DNA of 64,000 nucleotides from Acinetobacter tjernbergiae DSM 14971 = CIP 107465 (lineage in GTDB: Bacteria; Pseudomonadota; Gammaproteobacteria; Pseudomonadales; Moraxellaceae): NCBI RefSeq assembly GCF_000374425.1, contig NZ_KB894370.1, positions 1 through 64,000 on the forward strand, read 5' to 3'. Both the position numbers and the translations under genes were made by a program. The notes below the pieces were generated by a model. That model did not search any database, was not told where the DNA came from, and was given only the letters and a program-made list of their open reading frames with translations. This document shows, piece after piece, positions 53,774 to 62,249 of this stretch (position 1 is the first letter of the stretch; the number at the start of each line of letters is the position of its first letter).

Positions 53774-54574
53774 GTGGAATTAATTATTTTTTTAGCAATA
53801 GGTGCGTCAGCAGGATTCGCTGCTGGGCTCTTTGGTGTTGGCGGTGGACTCATCATCGTACCACTTTTATATGTGGTCTTTACGCAAATGGGGTACGGAT
53901 CTGAAGTGATCATGCATATGGCTCTAGGGACATCTTTGGCGACCATTATCGTGACATCTATCAGTTCATTAATGGCTCATCATAAAAATGGTGCTGTGAT
54001 TTGGCCTGTATTCAAAAATCTAAGTCCTGGGCTGGTTGTTGGGTCTTTTTTTGGTGCAGGTATTGCAGGATTACTTTCAGGGGCACATTTACAACTGATT
54101 ATTGGTGTTTTTGTACTTTGGGTTGCGTATCAGATGTTTACTGGTGCAAAAAAGGTCGTTGATCAGAATAAAGCACTTCCTTCAGCAGCTAAACAAGTAT
54201 TTGCTGGTACTGGAATCGGTGTTGCATCAGCAATTTTTGGGATTGGAGGAGGGAGCCTAACTGTACCTTATCTCAATCATTATGGCGTAGTCATGCAAAG
54301 AGCGGTGGGAACATCAGCAGCATGTGGTTTACCGATTGCGATTGCAGGTGCGTTGGGCTTTATGCTTTTTGGTATGAAAGAACAGGTACATGTTCCTAAT
54401 AGCATTGGCTATGTGCATATTTATGCCTTTATTGGCATCAGCTCAATGAGTTTTTTTACAGCGAAGTTAGGTGCTAAAGTGGCACATGCATTATCGCCAC
54501 AAATGCTGAAAAAATGCTTTGCTGTATTGTTACTTATTGTCGGATGTTTTTTCCTTTTTAAAGGAATACGTTGA
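53774..54574 (+). CDS. TSUP-family (TauE/SafE) sulfite/organosulfur exporter-type membrane protein
   Basis: A 266-residue membrane protein of about eight hydrophobic segments in two repeats: GASAGFAAGLFGVGGGLIIVPLLYVVF in the first and GIGVASAIFGIGGGSLTVPYLNHYGV in the second, the G-x-G-G-G-x-x-x-V-P signature of TauE/SafE. Members move sulfite, sulfoacetate or other organic anions. It starts with GTG, because the in-frame ATG options lie inside the first conserved segment. Its position beside methionine-synthesis genes fits a sulfur role but does not prove it. Confidence 0.88.
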   Translation: MELIIFLAIGASAGFAAGLFGVGGGLIIVPLLYVVFTQMGYGSEVIMHMALGTSLATIIVTSISSLMAHHKNGAVIWPVFKNLSPGLVVGSFFGAGIAGLLSGAHLQLIIGVFVLWVAYQMFTGAKKVVDQNKALPSAAKQVFAGTGIGVASAIFGIGGGSLTVPYLNHYGVVMQRAVGTSAACGLPIAIAGALGFMLFGMKEQVHVPNSIGYVHIYAFIGISSMSFFTAKLGAKVAHALSPQMLKKCFAVLLLIVGCFFLFKGIR

Positions 54575-54600
54575 AATATAATAGGTTGATTCCTGTGATA

Positions 54601-54628
54601 AAAGCTCATTAAATATGGGCTTTTTTTT
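54601..54628 (+). terminator. terminator after the TSUP gene
   Basis: AAAGCTC (54601-54607) pairs with GGGCTTT (54617-54623) through one G-U pair, followed by eight T in total from the end of the stem. Confidence 0.8.
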
Positions 54629-54705
54629 CATTGTGATTAAATGTATTACAGATATGGTAATCTAAGATTATCCCTAGCAGTATAAATTTCGAGCTTATCC
54701 CATAA

Positions 54706-55866
54706 ATGTACAAGATTGACTCTCAACAAAATAGAATTTCTCCGCTAATTACTAAAACTTTTTCTGAGCTTGGGTTTTCTGAGCGCCATCATCTTCAAGA
54801 GTGGTTGGTTAATACCCCAGCTGTTTTTGGAGAAGAATTATTGATGATTCAAAAGGAATTTGCTGGTTTTGATGATACAAAAGAGCGTTTAGATCTCTTG
54901 GCGATCGACAAAGAAGGTAATTTAGTTATTATTGAAAATAAGCTTGATGATTCTGGGCGTGATGTTGTATGGCAGGCTTTAAAATATGCAGGTTATTGTT
55001 CTAATCTTACTAAAAATGACATTATCGAAATTTATCAGAAATATCTTGACCAATATTTTCCGAATGACCACGTCAAAGCTTCAGACCGATTATCTGAGTT
55101 CTTAGAAATCGAGGATTTACAGACCAAACTTATCAATACTAGTACAAGTCAAAGAATTATTTTAGTGGCAGCTAACTATAGAAAAGAAGTTACGAATACT
55201 ATGCTTTGGCTAAGCCAATTTAACCTATCATGCCAATGCTTTAAAGTAACACCCTATAGTAGTAATTCAGATTTGTTTCTTAATATTGAACAAATCATTC
55301 CACCTCCAGAAATTAAAGAATTTATGATCGGCATAGCTGCAAGAGAAGCTGAAGAAAAAACTGTTGATATTCAACTAAAACATAGACATAAACTTAGGAG
55401 AGAATTCTGGGAACAGGCATTAGAAGCTTTTCGTAAAAGTCCATGTAAACTCTATAATAATATTAGCCCATCTGATGATCATTGGTTAAGTGCAGGCTCA
55501 GGTGTTAGTTCTTTACCTTATAGCCTTATTTTTAGTAAGAAAGAGGCTCGAGTCGAACTTAGTATTTCTCGTGCAGAACCTGATGCAAATAATGCTACTT
55601 TTGAATACCTAAAATCTTATCGAGATCAAATTGAGAAAATATTTGGACATTCACTTGAGTGGTTACCTTTACCTGGAAAAAAATCATGTCGCATTCAATA
55701 CGCAAAACCTTTTGATGGTTATGACAAAGCTGAATGGCCAAGCATGATCGAATGGATGGTTACAAATATGATAAAATTTGAACAAGCATTTGCTCCGCAC
55801 ATGAATGGTATTTATCAATTGCTCAAACAAGGGCAGTGGCAACCCAAGATACATGAAGACGAATAA
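54706..55866 (+). CDS. DUF4268 protein with PD-(D/E)XK nuclease-like N-terminus
   Basis: 386 residues. The N-terminal half carries ERLDLLAIDKEGNLVIIENKLDDSGRDVVWQALKYAGYCSNL (about 58-98). The Asp, then Glu-x-Lys, then Gln-x-x-x-Tyr spacing is that of PD-(D/E)XK nucleases related to RecB/NucS and predicted endonucleases. The C-terminal half (RREFWEQALEAF ... WLSAGSGVSSLPYSLIFSKKEARVELSISRAEPDANNATFEYLKSYRDQIEKIFG) is the DUF4268 domain. Such proteins are found on variable genome islands and may have a defence or DNA-repair role. It stands alone and ends 4 bases from a convergent gene. Confidence 0.82.
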   Translation: MYKIDSQQNRISPLITKTFSELGFSERHHLQEWLVNTPAVFGEELLMIQKEFAGFDDTKERLDLLAIDKEGNLVIIENKLDDSGRDVVWQALKYAGYCSNLTKNDIIEIYQKYLDQYFPNDHVKASDRLSEFLEIEDLQTKLINTSTSQRIILVAANYRKEVTNTMLWLSQFNLSCQCFKVTPYSSNSDLFLNIEQIIPPPEIKEFMIGIAAREAEEKTVDIQLKHRHKLRREFWEQALEAFRKSPCKLYNNISPSDDHWLSAGSGVSSLPYSLIFSKKEARVELSISRAEPDANNATFEYLKSYRDQIEKIFGHSLEWLPLPGKKSCRIQYAKPFDGYDKAEWPSMIEWMVTNMIKFEQAFAPHMNGIYQLLKQGQWQPKIHEDE

Positions 55867-55870
55867 ACAT

Positions 55871-56569
55871 CTAACAAATTAATAAAAGTCTATACTCACC
55901 ATCATTTTCAGTAGGTGCTCTATGCACACAGGGCAAAACTTGTTGCGTTGGATGATCTACTGCCAGTCGCCAAAGATGTCCTAAGCCTAAATTTATAGGT
56001 TCTATATCGGGTTTAGGCTGATAATGTAGATCAAAGAAATATTCTTCTAAAAACGTTTCAAATTCAGTATATTGACCATCATGTAATTTTTTGAGTTTTT
56101 CCCTAATTTCTGGGATTAAAATCTTTTGCTCAACCTGATCATTGGGTGCGATATCACTTGCAGCACCATGATATGTACATAAAAAAGTATCAGTTGGAAT
56201 GGGGGATCGATCAACATGAAATGAATATACATCCGTTGAAATGAAATCTAGTTCATCATCACGCTCGTAACTTTTAAGTAAGTTAAGCGAAGGTGAAGCT
56301 CCGAAATTAGTTAATAGTTGTATATCCTTTAAGATAATTTCCCGTGCAAAATGACCGTTCTCTGAAAGTTGCAATGCTAATAAGTCATCAATCGAAACTT
56401 CTGTAATATTTTCTTTTAAATGAAGTTTATTGACAATCTCTTTAAAATCGCCAACCAAATTTCTATAAAAACAAATTGCATTCGTAACGCCGTGGAAGCT
56501 AGAACTTACTAACTCAGAAAAGCTAGAGACTACACAAATTTGATTGTTATCAGAAAATGTATTCTTCAT
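55871..56569 (-). CDS. DUF1826 family protein
   Basis: 232 residues, cytoplasmic. STDVYSFHVDRSPIPTDTFLCTYHGAASDIAPNDQVEQKILIPEIREKLKK and the C-terminal LGHLWRLAVDHPTQQVLPCVHRAPTENDGEYRLLLIC are recognisable as DUF1826. His-x-Asp in SFHVDR and several conserved His/Cys suggest a metal-binding, cupin- or dioxygenase-like site. Some homologues elsewhere lie near zinc-regulated genes, but no such neighbour is present here. The gene converges on the DUF4268 gene and is divergent from hipA across 200 bp of AT-rich sequence. Confidence 0.72.
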   Translation of the reverse strand: MKNTFSDNNQICVVSSFSELVSSSFHGVTNAICFYRNLVGDFKEIVNKLHLKENITEVSIDDLLALQLSENGHFAREIILKDIQLLTNFGASPSLNLLKSYERDDELDFISTDVYSFHVDRSPIPTDTFLCTYHGAASDIAPNDQVEQKILIPEIREKLKKLHDGQYTEFETFLEEYFFDLHYQPKPDIEPINLGLGHLWRLAVDHPTQQVLPCVHRAPTENDGEYRLLLIC

Positions 56570-56771
56570 AAAAAAGTAAATAAATTAGAAAATATGTTTA
56601 ATGATACACAGTTTGGTTGGGTTATGAACTATCACGTTGAGCAAATTAGCTTAAAGATGAAATGAGCAAAATTATACTCAAAAAACTAAATAAAAATTCA
56701 AATTGCGCAAATATATTCACAAATATTGAAATATGTAGTATTCTTGAGAAAATAATTGCTCATTTATACGA

Positions 56772-58103
56772 ATGAAAAAATTAACAATACAGGCATTACT
56801 TGATCAAAGTTGGTTAGATGTTGCTGAACTTACACTATTAAAACCTAAATTAGGCTCAGCTAGCGCTAGTGAATTGGCTTACGAGTTAGAATACGCAATC
56901 CACAATTTGGACAAACGAGATGAACACGCTTGCAGTCTATCACTACCTGTACAAATACTTATAAAACATGAATCTAAGTCATGGTTTGGTTTTTTAGATG
57001 ATATTGTTCCATCAGGAGCAGCACGCCGTTATTGGATTAATTTTTTAGGCTTACAAAAACTAACCCATGCCGAGCAAGATAGTCTTTTATTAGAAAAAGG
57101 TGGCATCGCACCCGTAGGAAATTTGAGAATTAAAGAAGCTCTTCCACCAATCAATCCTGACTCAACTCTACATCTACGTTATTTTAGTCAAAATGATGTT
57201 GCTGATCGAACTGTTGATTTTCTCGAATATGCACAACAAATGGGGGCAATTAGTGGTGGTGCAACAGGAGCGGGTGGTGAAGCTCCGAAATTGCTGATAC
57301 GTGCAACAGAAGATCAAAATATTTGGATTGATACTTATCAACAAAATTTTGATCAACCCGATCAACACTATTTAGTTAAATTTCCTCGGAATAATCGTAG
57401 TGAGATCGACTGTAATATTCTCAGAGCAGAATACTATTACTACCAAGAGCTCAAAGAGTTAGGCTTCAAGACGATAGAAACAAAAGAAATGAAGCTAATT
57501 GAAGGTGAAAAATATCCATCATTATGGCTACCAAGATTTGATGTTGAATGGTGCAATCAACAATGGCACCGTTACGGTCTAGAGTCTGTTTATTCTGTAT
57601 TGAATAAGGCTTCAGGTAGTCATCTCAATCATTTTGAAGTGATCGAAAATCTTTGTCATCTAATGACCACGATCGATTCTAATTTTGACTCAACACAATT
57701 CATTTGTGAGTGGTTGCAAAGAGACTTACTGAATATTATTTTTGGTAATTCTGATAATCACGGGAGAAATACTTCATTTCTAAAAAAATCAGGAATGATT
57801 TTCCTTGCTCCAATTTATGATTTTGCGCCAATGAAAGCAGACCCAGAAGTCGTAACTAGGTCAACGACATGGGGAAGCCCTTATGAAGAAGGTGGAGAAT
57901 ATCGATGGGAACAAATCACTCAAAAACTTGCACATTTATGCGATCCAAAGTTATCAATGAATACATTGAAATTATTAGCAAGCAAATTTGTTGGGATAAA
58001 AGAAAGATTAATTGATAAAGGTGTGCCAAGACAGATTATTGAGATGCCAGCACTTTCATTCGACTACGTTGAAGTGAAATTAGAAAGATGGAAACTATTA
58101 TGA
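56772..58103 (+). CDS. hipA: HipA-family serine/threonine kinase toxin
   Basis: 443 residues. The N-terminal subdomain-1 region (SLSLPVQILIKHESKSWFGFLDDIVPSGAARRYW) is followed by the Gly-rich regulatory loop GAISGGATGAGGEAPKLLI (about 157-175), HYLVKFPRNN with the ATP-binding Lys, and the catalytic GNSDNHGRNTSFL (about 325) and IYDFAPM motifs, corresponding to the catalytic and Mg-binding Asp of HipA kinases. HipA toxins phosphorylate tRNA synthetases or related targets and cause dormancy. The antitoxin gene overlaps its stop by 4 bases. The order toxin-then-antitoxin is reversed relative to classical hipBA. Confidence 0.88.
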   Translation: MKKLTIQALLDQSWLDVAELTLLKPKLGSASASELAYELEYAIHNLDKRDEHACSLSLPVQILIKHESKSWFGFLDDIVPSGAARRYWINFLGLQKLTHAEQDSLLLEKGGIAPVGNLRIKEALPPINPDSTLHLRYFSQNDVADRTVDFLEYAQQMGAISGGATGAGGEAPKLLIRATEDQNIWIDTYQQNFDQPDQHYLVKFPRNNRSEIDCNILRAEYYYYQELKELGFKTIETKEMKLIEGEKYPSLWLPRFDVEWCNQQWHRYGLESVYSVLNKASGSHLNHFEVIENLCHLMTTIDSNFDSTQFICEWLQRDLLNIIFGNSDNHGRNTSFLKKSGMIFLAPIYDFAPMKADPEVVTRSTTWGSPYEEGGEYRWEQITQKLAHLCDPKLSMNTLKLLASKFVGIKERLIDKGVPRQIIEMPALSFDYVEVKLERWKLL

Positions 58104-58408
58104 ATATAAAGACTCAGACTCAAGATCGCCAACAAGTTTTGATAAATCTATATATACAATACTTATTGAATGAAATTACATTGGGGCAATTATTGACGTA
58201 TTTACGGAAAAACATTCTTGGTATGTCTCAGGAACAATATGCAAATCTAGTAGGTGTTAGTCGTCGGACCTTAACAGACATAGAACAAGATAAAGGAAAA
58301 CTTACCCAATCTGTCTTAGATAAGGTATTCAAACCACTGGGATTAAAAGCAGGACTTGTGCCAACACATGAGCATATTGTGAGGAAAATTCTTAAAACAT
58401 CAGAGTGA
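58100..58408 (+). CDS. hipB: HipB-like XRE-family antitoxin
   Basis: 102 residues from the ATG at 58100; an in-frame ATG four codons earlier is possible. The Cro/CI helix-turn-helix is MSQEQYANLVGVSRRTLTDIEQDKGKLTQSVLDKVFKPLGLKAGLV (about 43-88), typical of HipB. About 40 residues of helical N-terminus precede it. It is translationally coupled to hipA (ATGA). Because it lies second, its level depends on the hipA message, so autoregulation must act on the promoter upstream of 56772. No clear TATCC-type operator was identified by eye. Confidence 0.85.
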   Translation: MNIKTQTQDRQQVLINLYIQYLLNEITLGQLLTYLRKNILGMSQEQYANLVGVSRRTLTDIEQDKGKLTQSVLDKVFKPLGLKAGLVPTHEHIVRKILKTSE

Positions 58409-58510
58409 GATAAAAATCACTTAAATTTATGAATACATATTTTCCTAATTTGTTTAGGAGATTGGTGGCAGTCCACCACTAATTAAAATATTGAGTCTGG
58501 GTTTTGATAG

Positions 58511-58747
58511 CTACGATTTCTGTTTGGCTTTTTGGCGTAAGACATACAAATATAAGTTTTCTACTTTTTCACGTGCCCATGGTGTGGTACGCAAGAATCG
58601 CAATGATGATTTAACACTTGGGTCTATGCAAAAACATCTAATTTCAATTTTATGACTTAAGCCTTCAAAGCCACCGTAGTAATCCAATAATTCATCCAAA
58701 ATGTCAGCAAGTTTTTTGCCGTGTAGAGGGTCATTGGAGGCGTTCAT
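58511..58747 (-). CDS. VF530-type (DUF2132) small protein
   Basis: 78 residues matching the VF530/DUF2132 family throughout: DPLHGKKLADILDELLDYYGGFEGLSHKIEIRCFCIDPSVKSSLRFLRTTPWAREKVENLYLYVLR. A structure known for the family suggests a small helical DNA-binding-like fold; the cellular role is not established. The length is complete. It is transcribed alone, convergent with hipB. Confidence 0.9.
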   Translation of the reverse strand: MNASNDPLHGKKLADILDELLDYYGGFEGLSHKIEIRCFCIDPSVKSSLRFLRTTPWAREKVENLYLYVLRQKAKQKS

Positions 58748-59162
58748 AATAGATCGACCATATTTTGGGAGGCCATCATTATAACCTGAGCCAGCAACAT
58801 GTAAGTAGGCAACTTACATAATACTTTATTTAACTTATGTTTACCTAAAGTTTGATTCATAAGAATCTATGAGTTTATATTGATTAAATTAAATAACTTA
58901 GAGGTATAACGTTATAAAAACTAAAAGGGAAGTTCATGAACCAAAAGATTCATCATTATTCAATAGCATAATTTTGGATCGTAATTTTTAATAAAGGGAT
59001 TGGGTCCGATTGCTATTTAGCATCTAGTAGTTTGTTGCCTAGCTTACCTTATTTGCATTTGATTTTAGTGTAACAACGTAGATCCTCATTAATAACGATG
59101 GCATTTGATTAAATTGTTAATATCTAATCAAACACCGTCATTAAGATTATAAAAAGTCTTTT
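58748..59162. other. 415-bp intergenic region
   Basis: No gene recognised. It contains a GTAAGT/ACTTAC dyad near 58801-58817, the presumed promoter of the VF530-type gene, and the hairpin after the SDR gene (59097-59139). An 11-codon frame at 58936 with a good ribosome site is too short to support. Confidence 0.4.
59097..59139 (-). terminator. hairpin downstream of the SDR gene at 59163
   Basis: On the minus strand GACGGTGTTTGATTA (59139-59125) pairs with 59111-59097 with one mismatch and two G-U pairs and a 13-base loop. It lacks a pronounced U-run, so efficiency is uncertain. Confidence 0.45.
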
Positions 59163-59951
59163 TTACCGAACTGTATAGCCACCATCAATTGCTAATGCTT
59201 GACCAATAACAAAGGCAGCTCCTGGGCTACAAAGCCATAGAACAGCCGAAGCAATTTCTTCAGGTAAGCCTAAACGCGCAATTGGAACATCTTTAAGTAA
59301 TTCATTCATCGCCTCTGGTTCTCGTTCCAGCATACTAGAAACCATTGGAGTATTTATGATTCCGGGGCAAATAGCATTAACGCGAATACCTCTTGAAGCA
59401 TATTCAAGAGCAGCACTTTTTGTAAGACCAATGACACCATGTTTAGAGGCATGATACATCCCTCGGTCCGCAATACCGATTAAACCACCAATCGAAGAAC
59501 AATTTACAATGGCACCTCTGTCTTGTTTACGCATATGTAATAATTCATATTTCATACAGTTCCAAACACCGCGTAAATTTACCGATTGTATCCGATCAAA
59601 CTCTTCACCATCTGCATCAGCCGTTTCTGCCACTGGACTATTTATGCCAGCATTATTAAATGCCATATCTAAACGACCAAACACTGAAATGGTTGTGTCG
59701 ATCATTGCTTTTACTTGGCTTTCATCAGCAACATTACAAGAAATAGCAATTGCTTTATGCCCTTGTGCAATTAATTCGTTTGCTGCTGTTTGTACAGCTT
59801 CTTGATGAATATCTGCCAAAACAACCGATGCCCCAGCTTTAGCAAAAGCCTGTGCTGTTGTTAATCCCATACCTGAAGCCGCGCCAGTAACGAGGGCAAC
59901 TTGACCTTTAAAAGATGGGTTTATTAATTGATCTAAAGTGAGTTGATTCAT
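59163..59951 (-). CDS. SDR-family oxidoreductase (glucose-1-dehydrogenase-like)
   Basis: 262 residues. VALVTGAASGMGLTTAQAFAKAGASVVLADIHQE (Asp after beta2, NAD preference), MAFNNAGINSPVAETADADGEEFDRIQSVNLRGVWNCMKYEL, IVNCSSIGGLIGIADRGMYHASKHGVIGLTKSAALEYASRGIRVNAICPG (Ser, Tyr-x-x-x-Lys) and the C-terminal WLCSPGAAFVIGQALAIDGGYTVR are complete classical SDR motifs. Such enzymes oxidise secondary alcohols. It lies 50 bases downstream of an exported alpha/beta hydrolase on the same strand, with which it may be cotranscribed. Confidence 0.9.
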   Translation of the reverse strand: MNQLTLDQLINPSFKGQVALVTGAASGMGLTTAQAFAKAGASVVLADIHQEAVQTAANELIAQGHKAIAISCNVADESQVKAMIDTTISVFGRLDMAFNNAGINSPVAETADADGEEFDRIQSVNLRGVWNCMKYELLHMRKQDRGAIVNCSSIGGLIGIADRGMYHASKHGVIGLTKSAALEYASRGIRVNAICPGIINTPMVSSMLEREPEAMNELLKDVPIARLGLPEEIASAVLWLCSPGAAFVIGQALAIDGGYTVR

Positions 59952-60001
59952 ATAAGATTCCTTAAAATTTAAAATTGAGTAAACGAAAACGGACTGCTTA
60001 T

Positions 60002-61042
60002 TTATCGTTTGGATTCGGCTATAAGATATTTTTGGAAGAATTCAGTTAACTTATGAACTGAGGGATTCACATATTCAGGTTTGTCATATAAATCAAAATG
60101 GTATGCCTTTGGAATGACCATTAACTCTTTAGGCTCGGCAGCTTTTTCATATGCTCTTTTGCTGTAATACAGTGTTTCTGCATTTGCACCAGCAATAAGT
60201 AATAATGGGCGAGGAGAGAGCGTATCGATGTGATCGAATGGATAAAAAGCCATTTGATTACTAATACTGATATAGCGAAAATTTCCTGTCGAGTTTGGAT
60301 GCTGACCTCGAGGTGTTCCGTAGTAATCAAAAGACTCACGGAAAAAGTTTGGTGTACTTTGATCTAGGCTAGATGAAGCAATTAACTTATCAATGCGAGC
60401 AGGTTCACCACGAGCTTCTTTCGTTCGCTGTATGCCTACTTCATCCATAATTTTTTTGCGCTGTTCATCTGAGACAGTCAGAATAGTTCCAAGACCTTCT
60501 CTACTAAATGCGCCAACATCAAATGTTGAAACACCAGCGATTGCTTTAATGCGGTTATCTGTTTGGGCAGCACTAAGGGTATAACCGCCTCCAGCACAAA
60601 TACCCAATGCTCCGATTTGACTCGAGTTCACTTCGGGTAATGTACTTAGGTAATCAACAGCACTACGGATATCTTCAACTCGTTCAAAAGGGTTTTCTAG
60701 GTATCGAGGTTCGCCACCACTTTCGCCATAATGTGATGCATCGAATGCAAGAGTGATAAATCCATTTTCAGCGAGTTTTTTGGCATATAAACCTGAGGTT
60801 TGTTCTTTAACACCACCCCAAGGATGTGAGACAACAATCGCAGGATATTTTCGTTTTTTATCAAAATTTGGTGGAAAAAAGAGATTGCCAACCATACGAA
60901 TATCACTATTTTTAAAAGTAATTTTTTGAATGGCAGAAACAGAAAGTTGAGTATTTATATTTTGAGCACTTGTATTTTGAAGCATAGTACTCGAACTTAA
61001 AAATATACCTAAAATCAATGGAAAACGTTTTTGAATGAACAT
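60002..61042 (-). CDS. exported dienelactone-hydrolase-like alpha/beta hydrolase
   Basis: 346 residues. A signal peptide (IFLSSSTMLQNTSA-QN) predicts periplasmic location. The fold is seen in YPAIVVSHPWGGVKEQTSGLYAKKLAENGFITLAFDASHYGESGGEPRYLENP and the nucleophile elbow IGALGICAGGGYTLSAAQT, where Cys replaces the usual Ser (G-x-C-x-G), as in dienelactone hydrolases. LLLIAGANAETLYYSKRAYE and KAYHFDLYDKPEYV hold the likely acid and His. It is a paralogue of the protein at 62250, which it resembles along its full length. A dead AraC gene lies between the two, suggesting that both once belonged to one regulated unit. Confidence 0.86.
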   Translation of the reverse strand: MFIQKRFPLILGIFLSSSTMLQNTSAQNINTQLSVSAIQKITFKNSDIRMVGNLFFPPNFDKKRKYPAIVVSHPWGGVKEQTSGLYAKKLAENGFITLAFDASHYGESGGEPRYLENPFERVEDIRSAVDYLSTLPEVNSSQIGALGICAGGGYTLSAAQTDNRIKAIAGVSTFDVGAFSREGLGTILTVSDEQRKKIMDEVGIQRTKEARGEPARIDKLIASSSLDQSTPNFFRESFDYYGTPRGQHPNSTGNFRYISISNQMAFYPFDHIDTLSPRPLLLIAGANAETLYYSKRAYEKAAEPKELMVIPKAYHFDLYDKPEYVNPSVHKLTEFFQKYLIAESKR

Positions 61043-61317
61043 GATCTATACCTTCAATTCTAATCTGATTACAAAAATCATTGAGTGAAAAAGACAGGTA
61101 GCATTACTTGAATCATTTGATTAGGATTAGTTCCTCATACAGAAAAGCTGATTTAAGCCATAACTACATTCCGATGACGAAATTCTGAGGCGAAACGGTT
61201 CATTGTTAATAGATCAATTTTTTTTAATTCTTGCCTAATCATCCAAATGATTAGATTTTTTCTTAGATCAGGATAAGATCAATATCTAAAGCCAAATAGA
61301 TTTTTAAGGATGTATCA

Positions 61318-62017
61318 ATGAAAAATTCTGGTTTAAATCAGGATCTAAACGATGCGCTGAAAAATTTGAGTAATAGTATTTCACAGCAGATTCAGAATAT
61401 TGATAATGATCCTATTCCTATTGATGGCCTTACTTTATATCGTAGTCAAGAACCGCAAGAGCCACATGCCTGCATGTATGAACCGAGTATTTGCTTAGTG
61501 GCACAAGGGTCTAAAAGTGTGACGCTTGGTAGTCATGAATATATCTATGACCCATCTAGATTTGCTAGAAAATAAGCAAGATATTCCCATTTTGGCGCTA
61601 GGAATACAAAAAGAAATTCTATATCGTATTTTAATGGGGGAACAAGGTCACCGCTTACGTCATATTGTATCGATAGGCAGTACATCTTATCGGATTTCAC
61701 AATCCATTGAATGGTTGAAAAAAAACTTTAATCATTCATTTTCCATTCATGCTCTTGCTGAGCAAGTAAATATGAGTGCGTCATCATTCCATCAGCATTT
61801 TAAAACGATGACTTCGACAACACCTTTACAGTTTCAAAAACAACTCAGATTACAAGAAGCGCGAAGATTAATGTTTGAGGAACGTTTAGATGCAGCCACG
61901 GCCTCTTTTCAGGTCGGTTATGAAAGCCCATCTCAATTTAATCGTGAATATGCTCGTTTATTTGGTTTACCGCCATTACAGGATATAAGTAAGCTTCATG
62001 ATTTATCAAATATATAA
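61318..62017 (+). pseudogene. AraC-family regulator gene broken by an internal deletion
   Basis: The first frame (61318-61575) gives the N-terminus of an AraC_N-type regulator up to LGSHEYIYDPSRF and then runs into a stop. The second frame resumes at LDLLENKQDIPILALGIQKEILYRILMGEQGHRLR (from about 61555) and continues through both HTH motifs (FSIHALAEQVNMSASSFHQHFKTM, AATASFQVGYESPSQFNREYARLF) to 62017. In intact relatives about 75 residues lie between these points. The two frames meet inside CTAGATTTG at about 61557-61565. A deletion of roughly 220-240 bp that also shifted the frame explains this. The C-terminal HTH part might still be translated from an internal start, but the sensor domain is lost. 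Confidence 0.88.
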
Positions 62018-62199
62018 GCTAAACATTTTAATAACAGGCTTTTATCAGTAGGCTTTGGATCATGTCATGCGGCAGCAGGGTTGAGGATGATACCTTATGG
62101 GGAGATTATTTGATACGTTCCAGACGTGCCTGTTTGGGTAAGTCTCTAATTGGGGGACTATGTAAAGTAATATAAGTGATAAATAATCTGGGCTTTTAA

Positions 62200-62239
62200 T
62201 TAAAAAAGCCAAGTTGATTTGAGTCAGCACAACTTGGCT
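62200..62239 (-). terminator. terminator of the hydrolase gene at 62250
   Basis: A 9-bp stem (AGCCAAGTT, 62207-62215 with 62231-62239). The minus-strand sequence after it is TTTTTT. It lies 10 bases past the stop. Confidence 0.85.
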
Positions 62240-62249
62240 AAACTAAAGA

